From: Bacteroidales bacterium
Lineage (GTDB): Bacteria > Bacteroidota > Bacteroidia > Bacteroidales > UBA932
Assembly: GCA_016287875.1 (NCBI GenBank)
Contig: JAEEXQ010000001.1
Location: 1-64,000, forward strand
Direction of reading: 5' to 3'
Length of the DNA stretch: 64,000 nucleotides
The notes below the pieces were generated by a model. The model ran no database searches, was not told the DNA's origin, and was given only the letters and a program-made list of their open reading frames with translations. How positions within the stretch are numbered: the first letter of the stretch is position 1; each line of letters opens with the position of its first letter. The position numbers were made by a program, and so were the translations under genes. This document shows positions 51,454-60,938 of this stretch, piece by piece.

Positions 51454-52365
51454 CTACCTTTTCCATCGAAAGTACTTTCGGATCTGCCAGTCCTGGGCCG
51501 AGGTTTCATAAAACAGTCGACGCACCAGGTCTTCCTGACCAGCAGGAGACATTCGAAAGATGTCCTTGACACTTTTCAGGCCGAACCCCTTCAATAATGT
51601 TGAAGATATGGCCGGATACACATTATGGCCTCCCCGTTCGAATACTTCGTTAATGTCATACTCGCTACCCTGGTTGGAAGCGAAGGCGAGGCACATTATG
51701 TCGTAACTGCCGTAGAATGAAATCAGCCGGTCGTAATCGATGCAGTTGTATTTAGAGATAATGTAGTCGGTCAATTGGCTCTTTTCCCTGTTCTCCAGAT
51801 CACGGAACAATCTTTCAAGAATTATGTATGTCAACGGTTTATCCTGTTTCCGGAAACAATCGACTTCCTTCAGTGCCCGGCGAAACGGCCGGGAAGCTTT
51901 GCTCAATACTATTCTGTCTGAAAACGGGTGGTCAGAAACGGCATAGGCCAGGAATGTCCACCGATAATCCTGCGGCCTTTTGCAAAGCCCCTTTTCACCA
52001 GGATTGTTATACAGATAAGAGCAGGCTGTCCTGATGCTTTTGTCACCGGATTTTACAGCGCAGCCGAAACCGGGGTTGAACACCATGCCGCTATGATTGA
52101 TAGTCGGGTTAAACAGATTGGCATATTGACGGGAGTAATCGCCGATGAAGCTGGACACCTCTTTCCGTGAATCAGCTTCAAGCAGGTCGTGCAGATGATC
52201 GAACATGGGACAGGTCCCAAGTACGGTGATACCATGTTTTCGCGCCGAGACACAGAAAACCGTGAAGTAGACAAGGAAGTCGGCTACCGTATAGAATAAA
52301 AGACTTCCTTCAGGGGTGTTTTGATAGATATGGAGTACCTTGCGGTCTCCTGAAGGGTTCTTCAT
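51454..52365 (-). CDS. Y1 (HUH) transposase-like protein, copy B
   Basis: 303 residues, paralogue of the protein at 13.1 kb. HUH motif HLH at residues 57-59 (MFDHLHDLL), probable catalytic Tyr117 in SYLYNNPGEKGL, then DYRWTFLAY. Shares the C-terminal domain of copy A (SQLTDYIISKYN, QGSEYDINEVF), ending in a basic KYFRWKR. Flanked closely by two family-2 hairpin elements in the same orientation, the arrangement of a REP-associated transposase or of a mobile unit with its ends. ATG 52365 is chosen; a GTG at 52383 is possible. Confidence 0.85.
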   Translation of the reverse strand: MKNPSGDRKVLHIYQNTPEGSLLFYTVADFLVYFTVFCVSARKHGITVLGTCPMFDHLHDLLEADSRKEVSSFIGDYSRQYANLFNPTINHSGMVFNPGFGCAVKSGDKSIRTACSYLYNNPGEKGLCKRPQDYRWTFLAYAVSDHPFSDRIVLSKASRPFRRALKEVDCFRKQDKPLTYIILERLFRDLENREKSQLTDYIISKYNCIDYDRLISFYGSYDIMCLAFASNQGSEYDINEVFERGGHNVYPAISSTLLKGFGLKSVKDIFRMSPAGQEDLVRRLFYETSAQDWQIRKYFRWKR

Positions 52366-52375
52366 TGGAAAATGT

Positions 52376-52486
52376 GATGGCACCTAACGGCTTGGCCATC
52401 AGTGTTTTAGCTATAAGTCTCCCCTCGAAAATGCGAGGGGAGACTAGCGGTTAAAATGTTGAATATCAGATAGTTATCCGCCACGG
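52376..52486. repeat. Family-2 hairpin element, copy 5
   Basis: Central hairpin 52416-52445 with a perfect 12-base-pair stem (AGTCTCCCCTCG, loop AAAATG). Left spacer CATCAGTGTTTTAGCTATA matches copy 4; right spacer GTTGAATATCAGATAGTTAT matches copies 3 and 4. Outer arms partly paired (GGCACCTAAC, GTTATCCGCC). Overlaps the possible GTG start of the Y1 gene. Confidence 0.85.
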
Positions 52487-52541
52487 CCGGCATCTTGCCC
52501 GCCACGCCCCGGCGTCTTGCCGCCACGGCCGGCGTCGGGCC

Positions 52542-53690
52542 CTAGCGGTACTTCTCGCTCTGCTCGGCGATGAGCTCGTCCAGCACGCCGGGATCGAAGT
52601 AGTTGATCTTCATCGCGCGTTTGACGGCGGCGAGAGTCTGTGAAGCGACAGCGCGGGCGGCTTCGGTGCCGCGGCGCAAGACTTCGTAGACGTAAGGGAT
52701 ATCCTGCTCGAAACGATGCCTGCGCTCACGTATGGGCGCCAGGGTATCCTCCAGCACGGCATAGAGGAAGTTCTTGCACATCACGTCGCCGAGACCTCCG
52801 GCCATATACTGGGCCTTCATCTCGTCCAGCGAAGCGAATGAGAACGAAACCTTCTTTCCTACGAAGCAGGAGGCGAACTTCTCGAAGTGCTCAGGCTTGC
52901 AGAATGCGTCGAGGTAGGTGAACACCGTATTGCCTTCCACCTTGCCGGGATCGCTCACCTGAAGGTGACCGGGGTCGGTGTACATACCGCGCACTTTCTC
53001 GCGTATGGTTTCGGAGTCATCGGAAAGATAGATGCAGTTGCCCAGGCTCTTGCTCATCTTTGCCTTGCCGTCGGTGCCGGGAAGGCGCAGGCAGGAGGCA
53101 TTGTCCGGAAGGAGTATCTCCGGCTCCACGAGCACTGGAGCATAGGTGGAGTTGAACTTGCGTACGATCTCGCGGGTCTGCTCGATCATAGGCTCCTGAT
53201 CCTCGCCCACGGGCACCACCGTAGCATTGAAGGCTGTGATGTCCGCAGCCTGGCTGATGGGATAGCAGAAGAAACCGACCGGTATTCCGGCCTTGTTGTC
53301 CGCCGCGTTGTCGTCGTTGAAACCGCGCATCTGTATCTCCGCCTTCACGGTGGGATTGCGCTGCAGCCTCTGCACGGTGACCAGGTTGTTGTAGAAGAAA
53401 GTGAGCTCGGTAAGCTCGCTTATCTGGCTCTGGATGAAGAGATTGCTCTTCTCGGGATCCAGGCCCACGGACAGATAGTCCAGGGCGACTTCTATAATGT
53501 TCTGGCGCACTTTTTCGGGATTGTCGGCGTTGTCGGTAAGGGCCTGGGCGTCGGCAATCATAATGAAAATCTTATCGAATTCTCCGCTGTTCTGAAGCTC
53601 TACGCGCCTGCGGAGCGAACCTACATAATGTCCGATATGGAGCCGCCCGGTAGGGCGGTCTCCAGTAAGGATGATCTTTTCTTTAGCCAT
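52542..53690 (-). CDS. trpS: Tryptophanyl-tRNA synthetase
   Basis: 382 residues, class [18 protein letters not shown] (HIGH), the Trp pocket [20 protein letters not shown] and KMSKS in [12 protein letters not shown]. Somewhat longer than the roughly 330-residue enzymes because of the C-terminal helical region. Start ATG overlaps the recA stop by one base (TGATG), so translated from the recA message. Confidence 0.95.
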   Translation of the reverse strand: MAKEKIILTGDRPTGRLHIGHYVGSLRRRVELQNSGEFDKIFIMIADAQALTDNADNPEKVRQNIIEVALDYLSVGLDPEKSNLFIQSQISELTELTFFYNNLVTVQRLQRNPTVKAEIQMRGFNDDNAADNKAGIPVGFFCYPISQAADITAFNATVVPVGEDQEPMIEQTREIVRKFNSTYAPVLVEPEILLPDNASCLRLPGTDGKAKMSKSLGNCIYLSDDSETIREKVRGMYTDPGHLQVSDPGKVEGNTVFTYLDAFCKPEHFEKFASCFVGKKVSFSFASLDEMKAQYMAGGLGDVMCKNFLYAVLEDTLAPIRERRHRFEQDIPYVYEVLRRGTEAARAVASQTLAAVKRAMKINYFDPGVLDELIAEQSEKYR

Positions 53691-54721
53691 CAGTCTTTAA
53701 CTGCTTTAAGCGCTTCGCGTATCTTTGCCTCGATTTCGTCGGCAAGTTCGGTGTTGTCTTTGATGAGCTGTTTCACGGCCTCGCGACCCTGGGCAAGCTT
53801 CTCGCCATTGTAGCTGAACCACGAACCCGACTTCTGGATGACATCGAATTCCACGCCCAGGTCGACGATCTCTCCGCTGTGGGAGATACCTTCGCCGAAG
53901 ACGATATCGAATTCCGCTTTCTTGAAAGGCGGGGCCATCTTGTTCTTTACGACCTTCACGCGGGTGCGGTTGCCGGTGGCTTCCTCGCCGTCCTTGAGCT
54001 GGGTAGTGCGGCGTACGTCGATACGCACGGAAGCATAGAACTTGAGGGCGTTTCCGCCGGTGGTCGTCTCGGGGTTGCCGAACATTACGCCTATCTTCTC
54101 GCGCAGCTGGTTGATGAAGATGCAGCAGGTATTCGTCTTGGAGATGTTGGCAGTGAGTTTGCGGAGGGCCTGGCTCATCAGGCGGGCCTGGAGGCCTACT
54201 TTGTTATCCCCCATCTCTCCCTCGATCTCTGCCTTGGGAGTAAGGGCGGCCACCGAGTCGATGACTACGATGTCCACTGCACCCGAGCGGATGAGGTTGT
54301 CTGCAATTTCAAGTGCCTGTTCGCCGTTGTCCGGCTGAGAAATCAGCAAGGTCTCGAGGTTGACTCCGAGGGCCTTGGCATAAGTGCGGTCGAATGCGTG
54401 TTCCGCATCGATCATCGCAGCAATTCCACCCAGTTTCTGAGCCTGTGCGATAGCGTGGATGGCCAGCGTGGTCTTACCGCTGGACTCCGGTCCGTAGATC
54501 TCGATTATCCTACCGCGAGGATAACCTCCGATTCCGAGGGCGTGATCAAGTGCGACGCTGCCGCTCGGGATAACCTGGGCGTCACTCCATTCTGGCTGGT
54601 CTCCCAACTTCATGATCGTGCCTTTCCCGTAATCTTTCTCAATCTTGTCGATCGTGGCCTGCAATGCCTTCATTTTGGCGGCATTGATGTCAGTGCCTTT
54701 TACTTCTGCTTCTTTAGCCAT
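53690..54721 (-). CDS. recA: Recombinase RecA
   Basis: 343 residues. Walker [15 protein letters not shown], Walker [13 protein letters not shown], the L1/L2 DNA-binding loops ([40 protein letters not shown]) and the short C-terminal region are all present. Start at 54721 (MAKEAEVKG) agrees with family length. No LexA box seen upstream, though I did not have a lineage-specific motif. Confidence 0.98.
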   Translation of the reverse strand: MAKEAEVKGTDINAAKMKALQATIDKIEKDYGKGTIMKLGDQPEWSDAQVIPSGSVALDHALGIGGYPRGRIIEIYGPESSGKTTLAIHAIAQAQKLGGIAAMIDAEHAFDRTYAKALGVNLETLLISQPDNGEQALEIADNLIRSGAVDIVVIDSVAALTPKAEIEGEMGDNKVGLQARLMSQALRKLTANISKTNTCCIFINQLREKIGVMFGNPETTTGGNALKFYASVRIDVRRTTQLKDGEEATGNRTRVKVVKNKMAPPFKKAEFDIVFGEGISHSGEIVDLGVEFDVIQKSGSWFSYNGEKLAQGREAVKQLIKDNTELADEIEAKIREALKAVKD

Positions 54722-54763
54722 AATGAATAAAAAATTATAATTCTGCGGGCTCATGCCCAAGGG

Positions 54764-54771
54764 CAAATATA
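54764..54771 (-). promoter_or_regulatory. -7 box of recA
   Basis: TATATTTG on the minus strand, 42 bases before the ATG; -33 unclear. Confidence 0.5.
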
Positions 54772-54784
54772 GGCAAAAAATGCT

Positions 54785-54792
54785 TAACTTTG
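54785..54792 (+). promoter_or_regulatory. -7 box of rlmN
   Basis: TAACTTTG, six bases before the ATG at 54799; divergent from recA. Confidence 0.5.
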
Positions 54793-54798
54793 TAACAT

Positions 54799-55809
54799 AT
54801 GGAAAAGTTACTTGGCAAAACTCCGGAAGAACTTGAACAGGTCGTTGCGAGCTGCGGTATGAAGCCTTTCGTGGCTAAGCAGATCGCCCGCTGGATGTAT
54901 GTTTCGAAGGTCCGGAGCTTCGATGAAATGACCAATATCTCCAAGGCCGGACGGGAGAAGCTCGCCCAGCTTTACGAGCTCGGCGTCTCCGCCCCCGCAG
55001 GGAAGGCGGAAAGCAGCGACGGCACCCTCAAGTATCTTTTCAAGGCGGAAGGTTCCGCCATCGAATCCGTGGTGATCCCGGACGGGGACCGCAGTACCCT
55101 CTGCGTATCTTCCCAGGCCGGATGCCGCATGAACTGCAAGTTCTGTATGACGGGCCGGGGCGGATTCCACGGCCATCTGCAGGTATCCGACATACTCAAC
55201 CAGTTCATCTCCATCGACGATCCCGACAGGCTTACCAACACTGTTTTCATGGGGATGGGAGAGCCTCTGGACAACTATTCCGAGGTTTCCAAGGCCATAG
55301 CCGTGCTGACCTCCGACTGGGGTTTTGCCTGGAGTCCGAAGAGGATAACGGTCTCCAGCATAGGAGTCCTGCCCGAATTGAAAAAATATCTCGACCATCA
55401 GAAATGCCATCTGGCAATCAGTTTGCATAATCCCTTCGGCGAAGAGAGGGTGCAGATGATGCCGGTAGAGAAGGCCTGGCCCATCCGGGAAGTCGTGGAC
55501 CTGATCCGCACTTACGACTGGAGCGGGCAGCGCAGGGTGAGTTTCGAATATACGATGTTCGCGGGATGGAACGATACCAAGCGCCACGCGGACGCCCTGA
55601 TCCGCCTGCTGAAGGGCCTGGAATGCCGTGTGAACCTGATCCGCTTCCACAAGATTCCGGACTTCCCCTACGACACCACCCCCAGGAACGTGATGGAGGC
55701 CTTCCGCGACCGCCTCGATTCCAACGGAGTCACCTGCACCATCCGGGCTTCCCGCGGGGAGGATATACTCGCCGCCTGCGGACTGCTCGCCGGGCAGGCA
55801 AATAAATGA
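54799..55809 (+). CDS. rlmN: Dual-specificity RNA methyltransferase RlmN
   Basis: 336 residues. Radical-SAM enzyme methylating A2503 of 23S rRNA and A37 of some tRNAs. Cluster motif [11 protein letters not shown] (CxxxCxxC), [29 protein letters not shown], and a Cys near the C-terminus ([19 protein letters not shown]) as needed for the methyl-transfer intermediate. Complete. Confidence 0.96.
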   Translation: MEKLLGKTPEELEQVVASCGMKPFVAKQIARWMYVSKVRSFDEMTNISKAGREKLAQLYELGVSAPAGKAESSDGTLKYLFKAEGSAIESVVIPDGDRSTLCVSSQAGCRMNCKFCMTGRGGFHGHLQVSDILNQFISIDDPDRLTNTVFMGMGEPLDNYSEVSKAIAVLTSDWGFAWSPKRITVSSIGVLPELKKYLDHQKCHLAISLHNPFGEERVQMMPVEKAWPIREVVDLIRTYDWSGQRRVSFEYTMFAGWNDTKRHADALIRLLKGLECRVNLIRFHKIPDFPYDTTPRNVMEAFRDRLDSNGVTCTIRASRGEDILAACGLLAGQANK

Positions 55810-55822
55810 AACAGAATTATTT

Positions 55823-58261
55823 ATGATCAGATTGAAATACATATGCGTCGTTCTGCTGCTGCTCCTCGGCCCTTTGGCGGGTGCACAGCAGGCCGGCAAG
55901 GGCAACAGGCCTCTCCGCAGGGAGAGCGTCCGCCTGGCCGCCACCAGCACCGATCCCGAGGTCGATTCCCTGATGTTCTCCCGTATGAGGGAGAAGATGG
56001 ATAAGATACGCAGGGAGCAGGGCCGTCCCACCGTAGCGCTGGTATTGAGCGGCGGCGGTGCCAAGGGCGTCGCCCACGTCAGCATCATCAAGTATCTCGA
56101 AGAGCAGAAGATACCCGTGGATATGGTGCTCGGCACCAGTATGGGAGGCCTGATCGGCGGCCTTTATGCCCTCGGCTACACTGCCGACGAGCTGGATTCC
56201 CTGGTCCGGGGAATGGAATGGGACAAGGCCCTCTCCGACAAGGTCAGCCAGGACTTCGTCTCCTATAACGTGAAGATGCGCCAGCAGCGCTATCTGATTT
56301 CGATGCCCTTCCACTATGCCAAGGAGGACTTCGTGGCCAAGGTAGGGGAGGGAGTCATAGCTTCCGCCCGCAGGCAGGGGGTGCATCTCAGCGCCGCCCA
56401 GGAAGAGGATCTCGTGAACGGCGCGGCGGCATCTACCAGTTTCAACAGCCTCCCCGCCGGTTTTGCCTACGGAGTCAACGTCAACAATATAATAGCTTCC
56501 AAGACGGTGGGATATCAGGATTCCCTGGATTTCTCCACCCTCCCCATACCCTTCTTCTGCGTATCTACCGACATAGTGTCCTGCAAGGCCAAGTACTGGA
56601 CTTCGGGCCCCCTGAATACGGCGATGCGCTCCACCATGTCCATCCCCGTGCTGTTCGAGCCGGTGCGCTACAAGGATATGATACTCATCGACGGTGGCAC
56701 GCGCAACAACTATCCTACCGATATGGCCAGGGCTATGGGAGCGGATATAATCATTGGCGTGGTGCTGGCGGATGCGGATCTTTCCTATGCCCAGATCAAC
56801 AACATAATGGACCTGGTGATGCAGGTTTCCGATATGCTGGGCCGCGAGGCGTACGTGGGCAATATGCGGCGTTCGGACGTCAGCCTGAGGCCGGATATGA
56901 CCGGTTTCGGGATGATGAGTTTCAGCAAGGAGGCTGTGGATTCCATAATGAAGCGCGGATATGATGCCGCGCTGGCCAATGCCGAGGCTCTTGCCCGGGT
57001 GAAGGAAAAGGTCGGGGACCACGAGAAGACCCTTCAGGCTCCCAGGGCCGTGGACATCACGAAAGAAGGCGTGATAATCTCCCAGATACGTTTCAACGGG
57101 GTGGATGAGGAAGATGCCCGCTATCTTCGCCGGGAAATCCGTATAAAGGAAGGGAACGAAGTGATGGCACCGCAGATAGACGAGGCCGTGTGCAGGCTTT
57201 TCTCGATGGATGCCTTCGAGTCCGTGAACTACACCCTTTCCAAGGATGGGGATGAGTATGTGCTGATATTCAACTGCAACAAGGGCCCGGTGCACAGGAT
57301 AGGCGGTGCCGGACGTGGCGATACCGAGGAACTCGTGGCCGCAATGTTGAACGTAGGACTGAACGTGAACAAGCTCCGTGGCTCCCGTCTGGATTTCGAG
57401 GGGCGGGTCGGCAACCGCTCGTATGCTTTGCTCAAGTATTCGTTCACCGCACCTTTGTTCCCCACCTTCAACCTCGAAGGGAAGTGGGGCTCCACCAACG
57501 CCAAGATTCTCAAGGACCAGTTCAATTACCAGAGCGGGTTCCGTACCTTCGCCCTGGACGGTTATTTCTCCGGGATGCGCCTGGAGAATTTCGATTTCCG
57601 CGCCGGCGCGAAATACGAAAGATACAGGGTGGATTCCTGGCTGACCGATTCCGGTAATTCCGTCCCTCTCAGCCAGATGCAGCTCAAGGGCCAGGGCTTC
57701 GGATCCATCTACTTCAACCTGCGGCACTATACCCTCGACGACCTGTACTTCCCTTCGAAGGGCCTGGACGTAGGAGTGGATTTCCAATATCTTCCCTGGA
57801 GCGGCCGCACCAAGATGCTGGGTATGGATATCAGGACCGTGTTCCCTATGAATCCTTGGCTGTCCCTTCTGCCCGAATTCTATTTCCGTTCCCTCATCGA
57901 CGCTTCGAAAGAGAACCTCTTCCACGCCAATTACGTGGGCGGTGCCTTCAGAGGCCGGTATCTCGAGAATCAGATGCCCTTCGCGGGTTTCAACCATATG
58001 GTCCCCGCCAAAGACTTCGCCATGGTGCTCAACCTGGATCTGCGTGCAAGGCTGGCGAAGAACTTCTACACCAGCCTGATCGGGTCCTGCTTCGTGGATG
58101 ACGATGTGCTGCCGACCTCCTTCGCCCAGCTGGCTCCTACCTACCTCGGAGCCGCCCTGGAGCTTGCCTATGACTCATTGGTCGGCCCTGTCCGCGCCCG
58201 TCTGCAGTGGTCTGATTTCCGTGGCTGGAGCGGCTACGTGGGGATAGGTTTTGATTTCTAG
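55823..58261 (+). CDS. Patatin-like phospholipase with POTRA and beta-barrel
   Basis: 812 residues with a signal peptide (to GPLAGAQ). Patatin domain about 70-400: LVLSGGGAKGVAHV (oxyanion loop), GTSMGG (nucleophile serine in GxSxG) and IDGGTRNNYP (Asp of the dyad). A POTRA-like domain (about 410-480) and a C-terminal Omp85-type 16-strand barrel (to GYVGIGFDF) follow. The layout is that of PlpD-like (type Vd) proteins, in which the barrel displays the lipase. Substrate and surface release unknown. Confidence 0.9.
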   Translation: MIRLKYICVVLLLLLGPLAGAQQAGKGNRPLRRESVRLAATSTDPEVDSLMFSRMREKMDKIRREQGRPTVALVLSGGGAKGVAHVSIIKYLEEQKIPVDMVLGTSMGGLIGGLYALGYTADELDSLVRGMEWDKALSDKVSQDFVSYNVKMRQQRYLISMPFHYAKEDFVAKVGEGVIASARRQGVHLSAAQEEDLVNGAAASTSFNSLPAGFAYGVNVNNIIASKTVGYQDSLDFSTLPIPFFCVSTDIVSCKAKYWTSGPLNTAMRSTMSIPVLFEPVRYKDMILIDGGTRNNYPTDMARAMGADIIIGVVLADADLSYAQINNIMDLVMQVSDMLGREAYVGNMRRSDVSLRPDMTGFGMMSFSKEAVDSIMKRGYDAALANAEALARVKEKVGDHEKTLQAPRAVDITKEGVIISQIRFNGVDEEDARYLRREIRIKEGNEVMAPQIDEAVCRLFSMDAFESVNYTLSKDGDEYVLIFNCNKGPVHRIGGAGRGDTEELVAAMLNVGLNVNKLRGSRLDFEGRVGNRSYALLKYSFTAPLFPTFNLEGKWGSTNAKILKDQFNYQSGFRTFALDGYFSGMRLENFDFRAGAKYERYRVDSWLTDSGNSVPLSQMQLKGQGFGSIYFNLRHYTLDDLYFPSKGLDVGVDFQYLPWSGRTKMLGMDIRTVFPMNPWLSLLPEFYFRSLIDASKENLFHANYVGGAFRGRYLENQMPFAGFNHMVPAKDFAMVLNLDLRARLAKNFYTSLIGSCFVDDDVLPTSFAQLAPTYLGAALELAYDSLVGPVRARLQWSDFRGWSGYVGIGFDF

Positions 58262-58264
58262 GAT

Positions 58265-58714
58265 ATGAATGAAGTTCTGGATAAACTTGAGGCCCTTTGC
58301 GCCAAGCGCGAATATTGCGTGTCCGATATCCGCCGCAAGGCCATCGAGCGCCTGGATGGCGACCGGCAGGCTGCCGAAGAGCTGGTGCAGTCGCTTATCG
58401 GGAACAAGTTCGTTGATGATGCGCGCTATGCTTCTGCTTTCGCCCGCGAGAAGTCTGGTCTGCAGGGCTGGGGCCCCATCAAGATCCGTTTCCAGTTGCG
58501 TGCCAAGGGGATTTCCGACAGCATCATCACCGAGGCCTTGTCCGAAATCGACGGCACCAAAGCCCGCACCCGTCTCGAGAAGCTTCTCGAGAACAAATGG
58601 CGTTCCCTTTCGGACGACCCTCAAGGCCGCCTCAAACTGATCAAATTCGCCCTCTCCCGCGGCTACGAGTACGAAGACACCGAACCCCTGATCAAACGCA
58701 TTACCTCCGCCTAG
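58265..58714 (+). CDS. recX: Regulatory protein RecX
   Basis: 149 residues of three-helix RecX repeats: LCAKREYCVSDIRRKAIERL, LIGNKFVDDARYASAFAREK (the FVDD/RYA core), GPIKIRFQLRAKGISDSII and a C-terminal LIKFALSRGYEYEDTEPLIK. RecX modulates RecA filaments; here it is 3.5 kb from recA and follows the patatin gene by three bases, so it is probably coexpressed with the latter. Confidence 0.93.
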   Translation: MNEVLDKLEALCAKREYCVSDIRRKAIERLDGDRQAAEELVQSLIGNKFVDDARYASAFAREKSGLQGWGPIKIRFQLRAKGISDSIITEALSEIDGTKARTRLEKLLENKWRSLSDDPQGRLKLIKFALSRGYEYEDTEPLIKRITSA

Positions 58715-58737
58715 GTATTTTCTTCCGGCCGGTGAGT

Positions 58738-58875
58738 CCAGCCCCTGGCGGGACTCCGCTCCCTTCGGTCGCTCCGGCCCCTCCCAGCGTTTCCTGCGTG
58801 GTCTGCGACCACTTGTCTCCGCCGGGCCCCTCCCCCTATACCTGTCCGTGGGTGGACAGGCCCGCCAGGGGCTGG
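58738..58875. repeat. Intergenic palindromic element
   Basis: Perfect 15-base inverted repeats CCAGCCCCTGGCGGG (58738-58752) and complement (58861-58875) bound about 138 bases with internal hairpins (GGTCTGCGACC; CCTGTCC-GTGG-GTGGACAGG). GGGCCCCTCCC inside resembles the wbqC element. Likely an intergenic relative of the in-gene elements. Confidence 0.65.
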
Positions 58876-58959
58876 CTCCCGGCCGTATGGTCCACCGCGG
58901 CAGGAAAAGCCGCGGTGAGGGCAGGCGCACCCCGGGGGGCGTGGTTGGGCGGAAACGAG

Positions 58960-59067
58960 CGTGCTGCGTAAGTTGCTGAGAGACAGTAGATTACTTAATC
59001 AAGGCTGCTTCAAATCGAGCAGCCCTGATTGCGTAACGCGCTGAAGGACAGCTGTTTACGCAGCACG
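58960..59067. repeat. Family-2 hairpin element, copy 6
   Basis: 108 bases. Perfect 12-base outer arms CGTGCTGCGTAA / TTACGCAGCACG; hairpin 58998-59029 (ATCAAGGCTGCT / AGCAGCCCTGAT, one mismatch, loop TCAAATCG); left spacer GTTGCTGAGAGACAGTAGAT, right spacer CGCTGAAGGACAGCTGTTTA. Confidence 0.85.
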
Positions 59068-59221
59068 GTCAAAACGCCAGGCTTTACCTTTCGGGAAATG
59101 TCCACCCCGTCGCGGAAGAAACCGCCGGACAATCTGCCCGGACGTTAGAATAACAGCAGTGCGGGCAGAAATATGCCGGAAAATCTGCCTAGACTGGAAA
59201 TACCGCGGCGAGCGAAAGCCT

Positions 59222-59284
59222 AGCGGACGGGGAATGCAGGTACCGGGCCCCTTTTTCTTTGGGGCCCGGACCTGCCCTTTCCCC
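59222..59284. repeat. Inverted partner of the 1-63 repeat
   Basis: Exact reverse complement of bases 1-63, forming a hairpin GCAGGTACCGGGCCCC / GGGGCCCGGACCTGC with one mismatch. Identity ends at 59221 on the left; the right boundary may coincide with the window edge of the other copy. Confidence 0.85.
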
Positions 59285-59336
59285 GCCGCGGAAGGAAAAG
59301 CCGCGGTGTGGCGTCAGCGGGGATTCGAAAACGACT

Positions 59337-60425
59337 TTAGGCTATCTGGGGACGGCCAGGACGGGAAGGCTTTTCTTCGTCGAGGGACTTCTGCTCGGGC
59401 ATCTTGCCCTCCTGCATACTCTTCCACGCTTTGCGGTGCTCCCAGATGTCGATAGCGGCAAAGATGGCAGCACGCATAGAGCGGGGATCCGCTTCGTCGC
59501 GGCCCGCAAGCTCGAAAGCAGTGCCGTGGTCGGGGGAAGTACGCACTACGGGAAGGCCGGCGGTATAGTTCACGCCGTCCTCGAAAGCGATGGCCTTGAA
59601 CGGGGCGAGGCCCTGGTCGTGATACATCGCAAGCGTAGCATCGAACTGCTCGTAGTGACCCATTCCGAAATAACCGTCAGGGGAGAAAGGCCCGAAAGCC
59701 ATTATACCCTCCTGGGTGGCCCTGCGTATGGCGGGGATTATGATCTCCTGCTCTTCGGTGCCCAGCAGCCCGCTGTCGCCGCTGTGGGGATTGAGGCTGA
59801 GCACGCCTATCCTGGGGTTGCCTATGCCGAAATCCTGCTCCAGCGACTGCTTCATCAGGCGGAGCTTGCTCACTATCTTATCCTCGGAGATAGAGGAGGG
59901 AACGTCCTTGAGGGGGATGTGCCCTGTAACGACACCGACTTTCAGGCGCTCGCTTATCATAAGCATGGTCACGTCCTTCACGCCGAAGGCCTCCTGGAGG
60001 AACTCGGTATGGCCGGGGAAACCGAAGCCCTCGGCCACTATGGCTTTCTTGTTGATGGGGCCCGTCACCAGCACGTCGATGGTGCCGGCCTTGAGGTCGC
60101 GCACCGCCCATTCGAGCGCGGTGATTGCAGCTTTGGCGGAATCGGCGGTGGCTCCGCCCGGTTCGGCGAACACGTTGTCGGGCAGGCATCCCACAATGTT
60201 GACCCTCTTCTCGTGAGCTTCCGCTGCCGAAGAAATGGCATTGGTGTCCATCTGCTCGATTTCGGGGATGGATTTGCGGTAGAAGCTGAATATTTTGCTC
60301 GACCCGTAAACCACGGGGGTGAGCATATCTAGGATGCGGGGGTCGCTGAGTGCCTTGATGATTACTTCGTAACCAATTCCGTTGCTGTCGCCCTGGGTGA
60401 TACCCACTACAAGTTTGTGTTTCAT
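59337..60425 (-). CDS. pdxA: 4-hydroxythreonine-4-phosphate dehydrogenase
   Basis: 362 residues. Oxidises 4-phosphohydroxy-L-threonine in pyridoxal phosphate synthesis (DXP-dependent route). VGITQGDSNGIGYEVIIKAL start, VTGPINKKAIVAEGFGFPGHTEFL with the metal-binding His, SLNPHSGDSGLLG, AMYHDQGLAPFKAIAF and SPDHGTAFELAGR. The C-terminal tail is Lys/Pro-rich (KKPSRPGRP type). Its start overlaps the rnhA stop by four bases (ATGA). Confidence 0.95.
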   Translation of the reverse strand: MKHKLVVGITQGDSNGIGYEVIIKALSDPRILDMLTPVVYGSSKIFSFYRKSIPEIEQMDTNAISSAAEAHEKRVNIVGCLPDNVFAEPGGATADSAKAAITALEWAVRDLKAGTIDVLVTGPINKKAIVAEGFGFPGHTEFLQEAFGVKDVTMLMISERLKVGVVTGHIPLKDVPSSISEDKIVSKLRLMKQSLEQDFGIGNPRIGVLSLNPHSGDSGLLGTEEQEIIIPAIRRATQEGIMAFGPFSPDGYFGMGHYEQFDATLAMYHDQGLAPFKAIAFEDGVNYTAGLPVVRTSPDHGTAFELAGRDEADPRSMRAAIFAAIDIWEHRKAWKSMQEGKMPEQKSLDEEKPSRPGRPQIA

Positions 60426-60907
60426 ATATCCAATGTGTTTTCTTCTTCGTTGACATAACCCTCGTCCTGGGGGAGGGGACTCTTGCCGTAGGCTGCCACC
60501 GCAAGGCGGTCGCAGCGCTCGTTCTCAGGATGCCCCGCGTGCCCTTTCAGCCAGTGGAAGTGCACGTTGTGCTTCCTGTACAAGGGCACGAAACGCAGCC
60601 ACAGGTCCTGGTTCTTCTTTTTCTTGAAGCCCGTGGCGAGCCAGTTGTCGAGCCACTTTTCCTCGACTGCCTTCACCACGTAGGAAGAATCGCTCCACAC
60701 CTCCACGTCGGCCTTCTCCCATTTGATGGCTTCCAGCCCCATTATCACCGCAAGCAGTTCCATCCGGTTGTTGGTAGTGCGGGCAAAGCCTCCGGAAAGC
60801 TCCTTGCGAAGATTTCCGCAGATCAGTACTGCGCCCCATCCGCCGGGCCCGGGGTTTCCGCTGGCCGCTCCGTCGGTGTAGAGGTATATGGTCTCTTTTC
60901 GTGCCAT
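60422..60907 (-). CDS. rnhA: Ribonuclease HI
   Basis: 161 residues. YLYTDGAASGNPGPGGWG supplies the first Asp, NRMELLAVIMGLEAI the Glu, VEVWSDSSYVVKAV the next Asp, HWLKGHAGHPENERCDRLA the final Asp and loop, making the DEDD active site complete. The C-terminal acidic tail is unremarkable. Start 60907 (MARKETIYLYTDG) is preferred to 60916. Confidence 0.96.
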   Translation of the reverse strand: MARKETIYLYTDGAASGNPGPGGWGAVLICGNLRKELSGGFARTTNNRMELLAVIMGLEAIKWEKADVEVWSDSSYVVKAVEEKWLDNWLATGFKKKKNQDLWLRFVPLYRKHNVHFHWLKGHAGHPENERCDRLAVAAYGKSPLPQDEGYVNEEENTLDI

Positions 60908-60923
60908 TTTCAACAAAAATAAC

Positions 60924-60931
60924 TATTTTTG
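60924..60931 (+). promoter_or_regulatory. -7 box of the rmlD operon
   Basis: TATTTTTG, seven bases before the ATG at 60939. -33 element unclear. It drives rmlD-rmlC-pheA-aminotransferase if the tight overlaps downstream reflect one message. Confidence 0.5.
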
Positions 60932-60938
60932 TAAGATT

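Larger units (their letters stand above)
58715..59336. other. Repeat-filled intergenic region
   Basis: No convincing gene in this 620-base gap. It contains a palindromic element (58738-58875), two hairpins CCGCGG-AGGAAAAG-CCGCGG (about 58895-58915 and 59284-59310), a family-2 element (58960-59067), and the hairpin repeated in inverse at 1-63. Two near-direct repeats of GCCGGA-AA-CTGCC around 59115-59190 also occur. Confidence 0.7.

Noticed and set aside
59159..60332. Frames over the 59.2 kb repeat and opposite pdxA
   Set aside because: Reading of a hairpin repeat joined to antisense pdxA.
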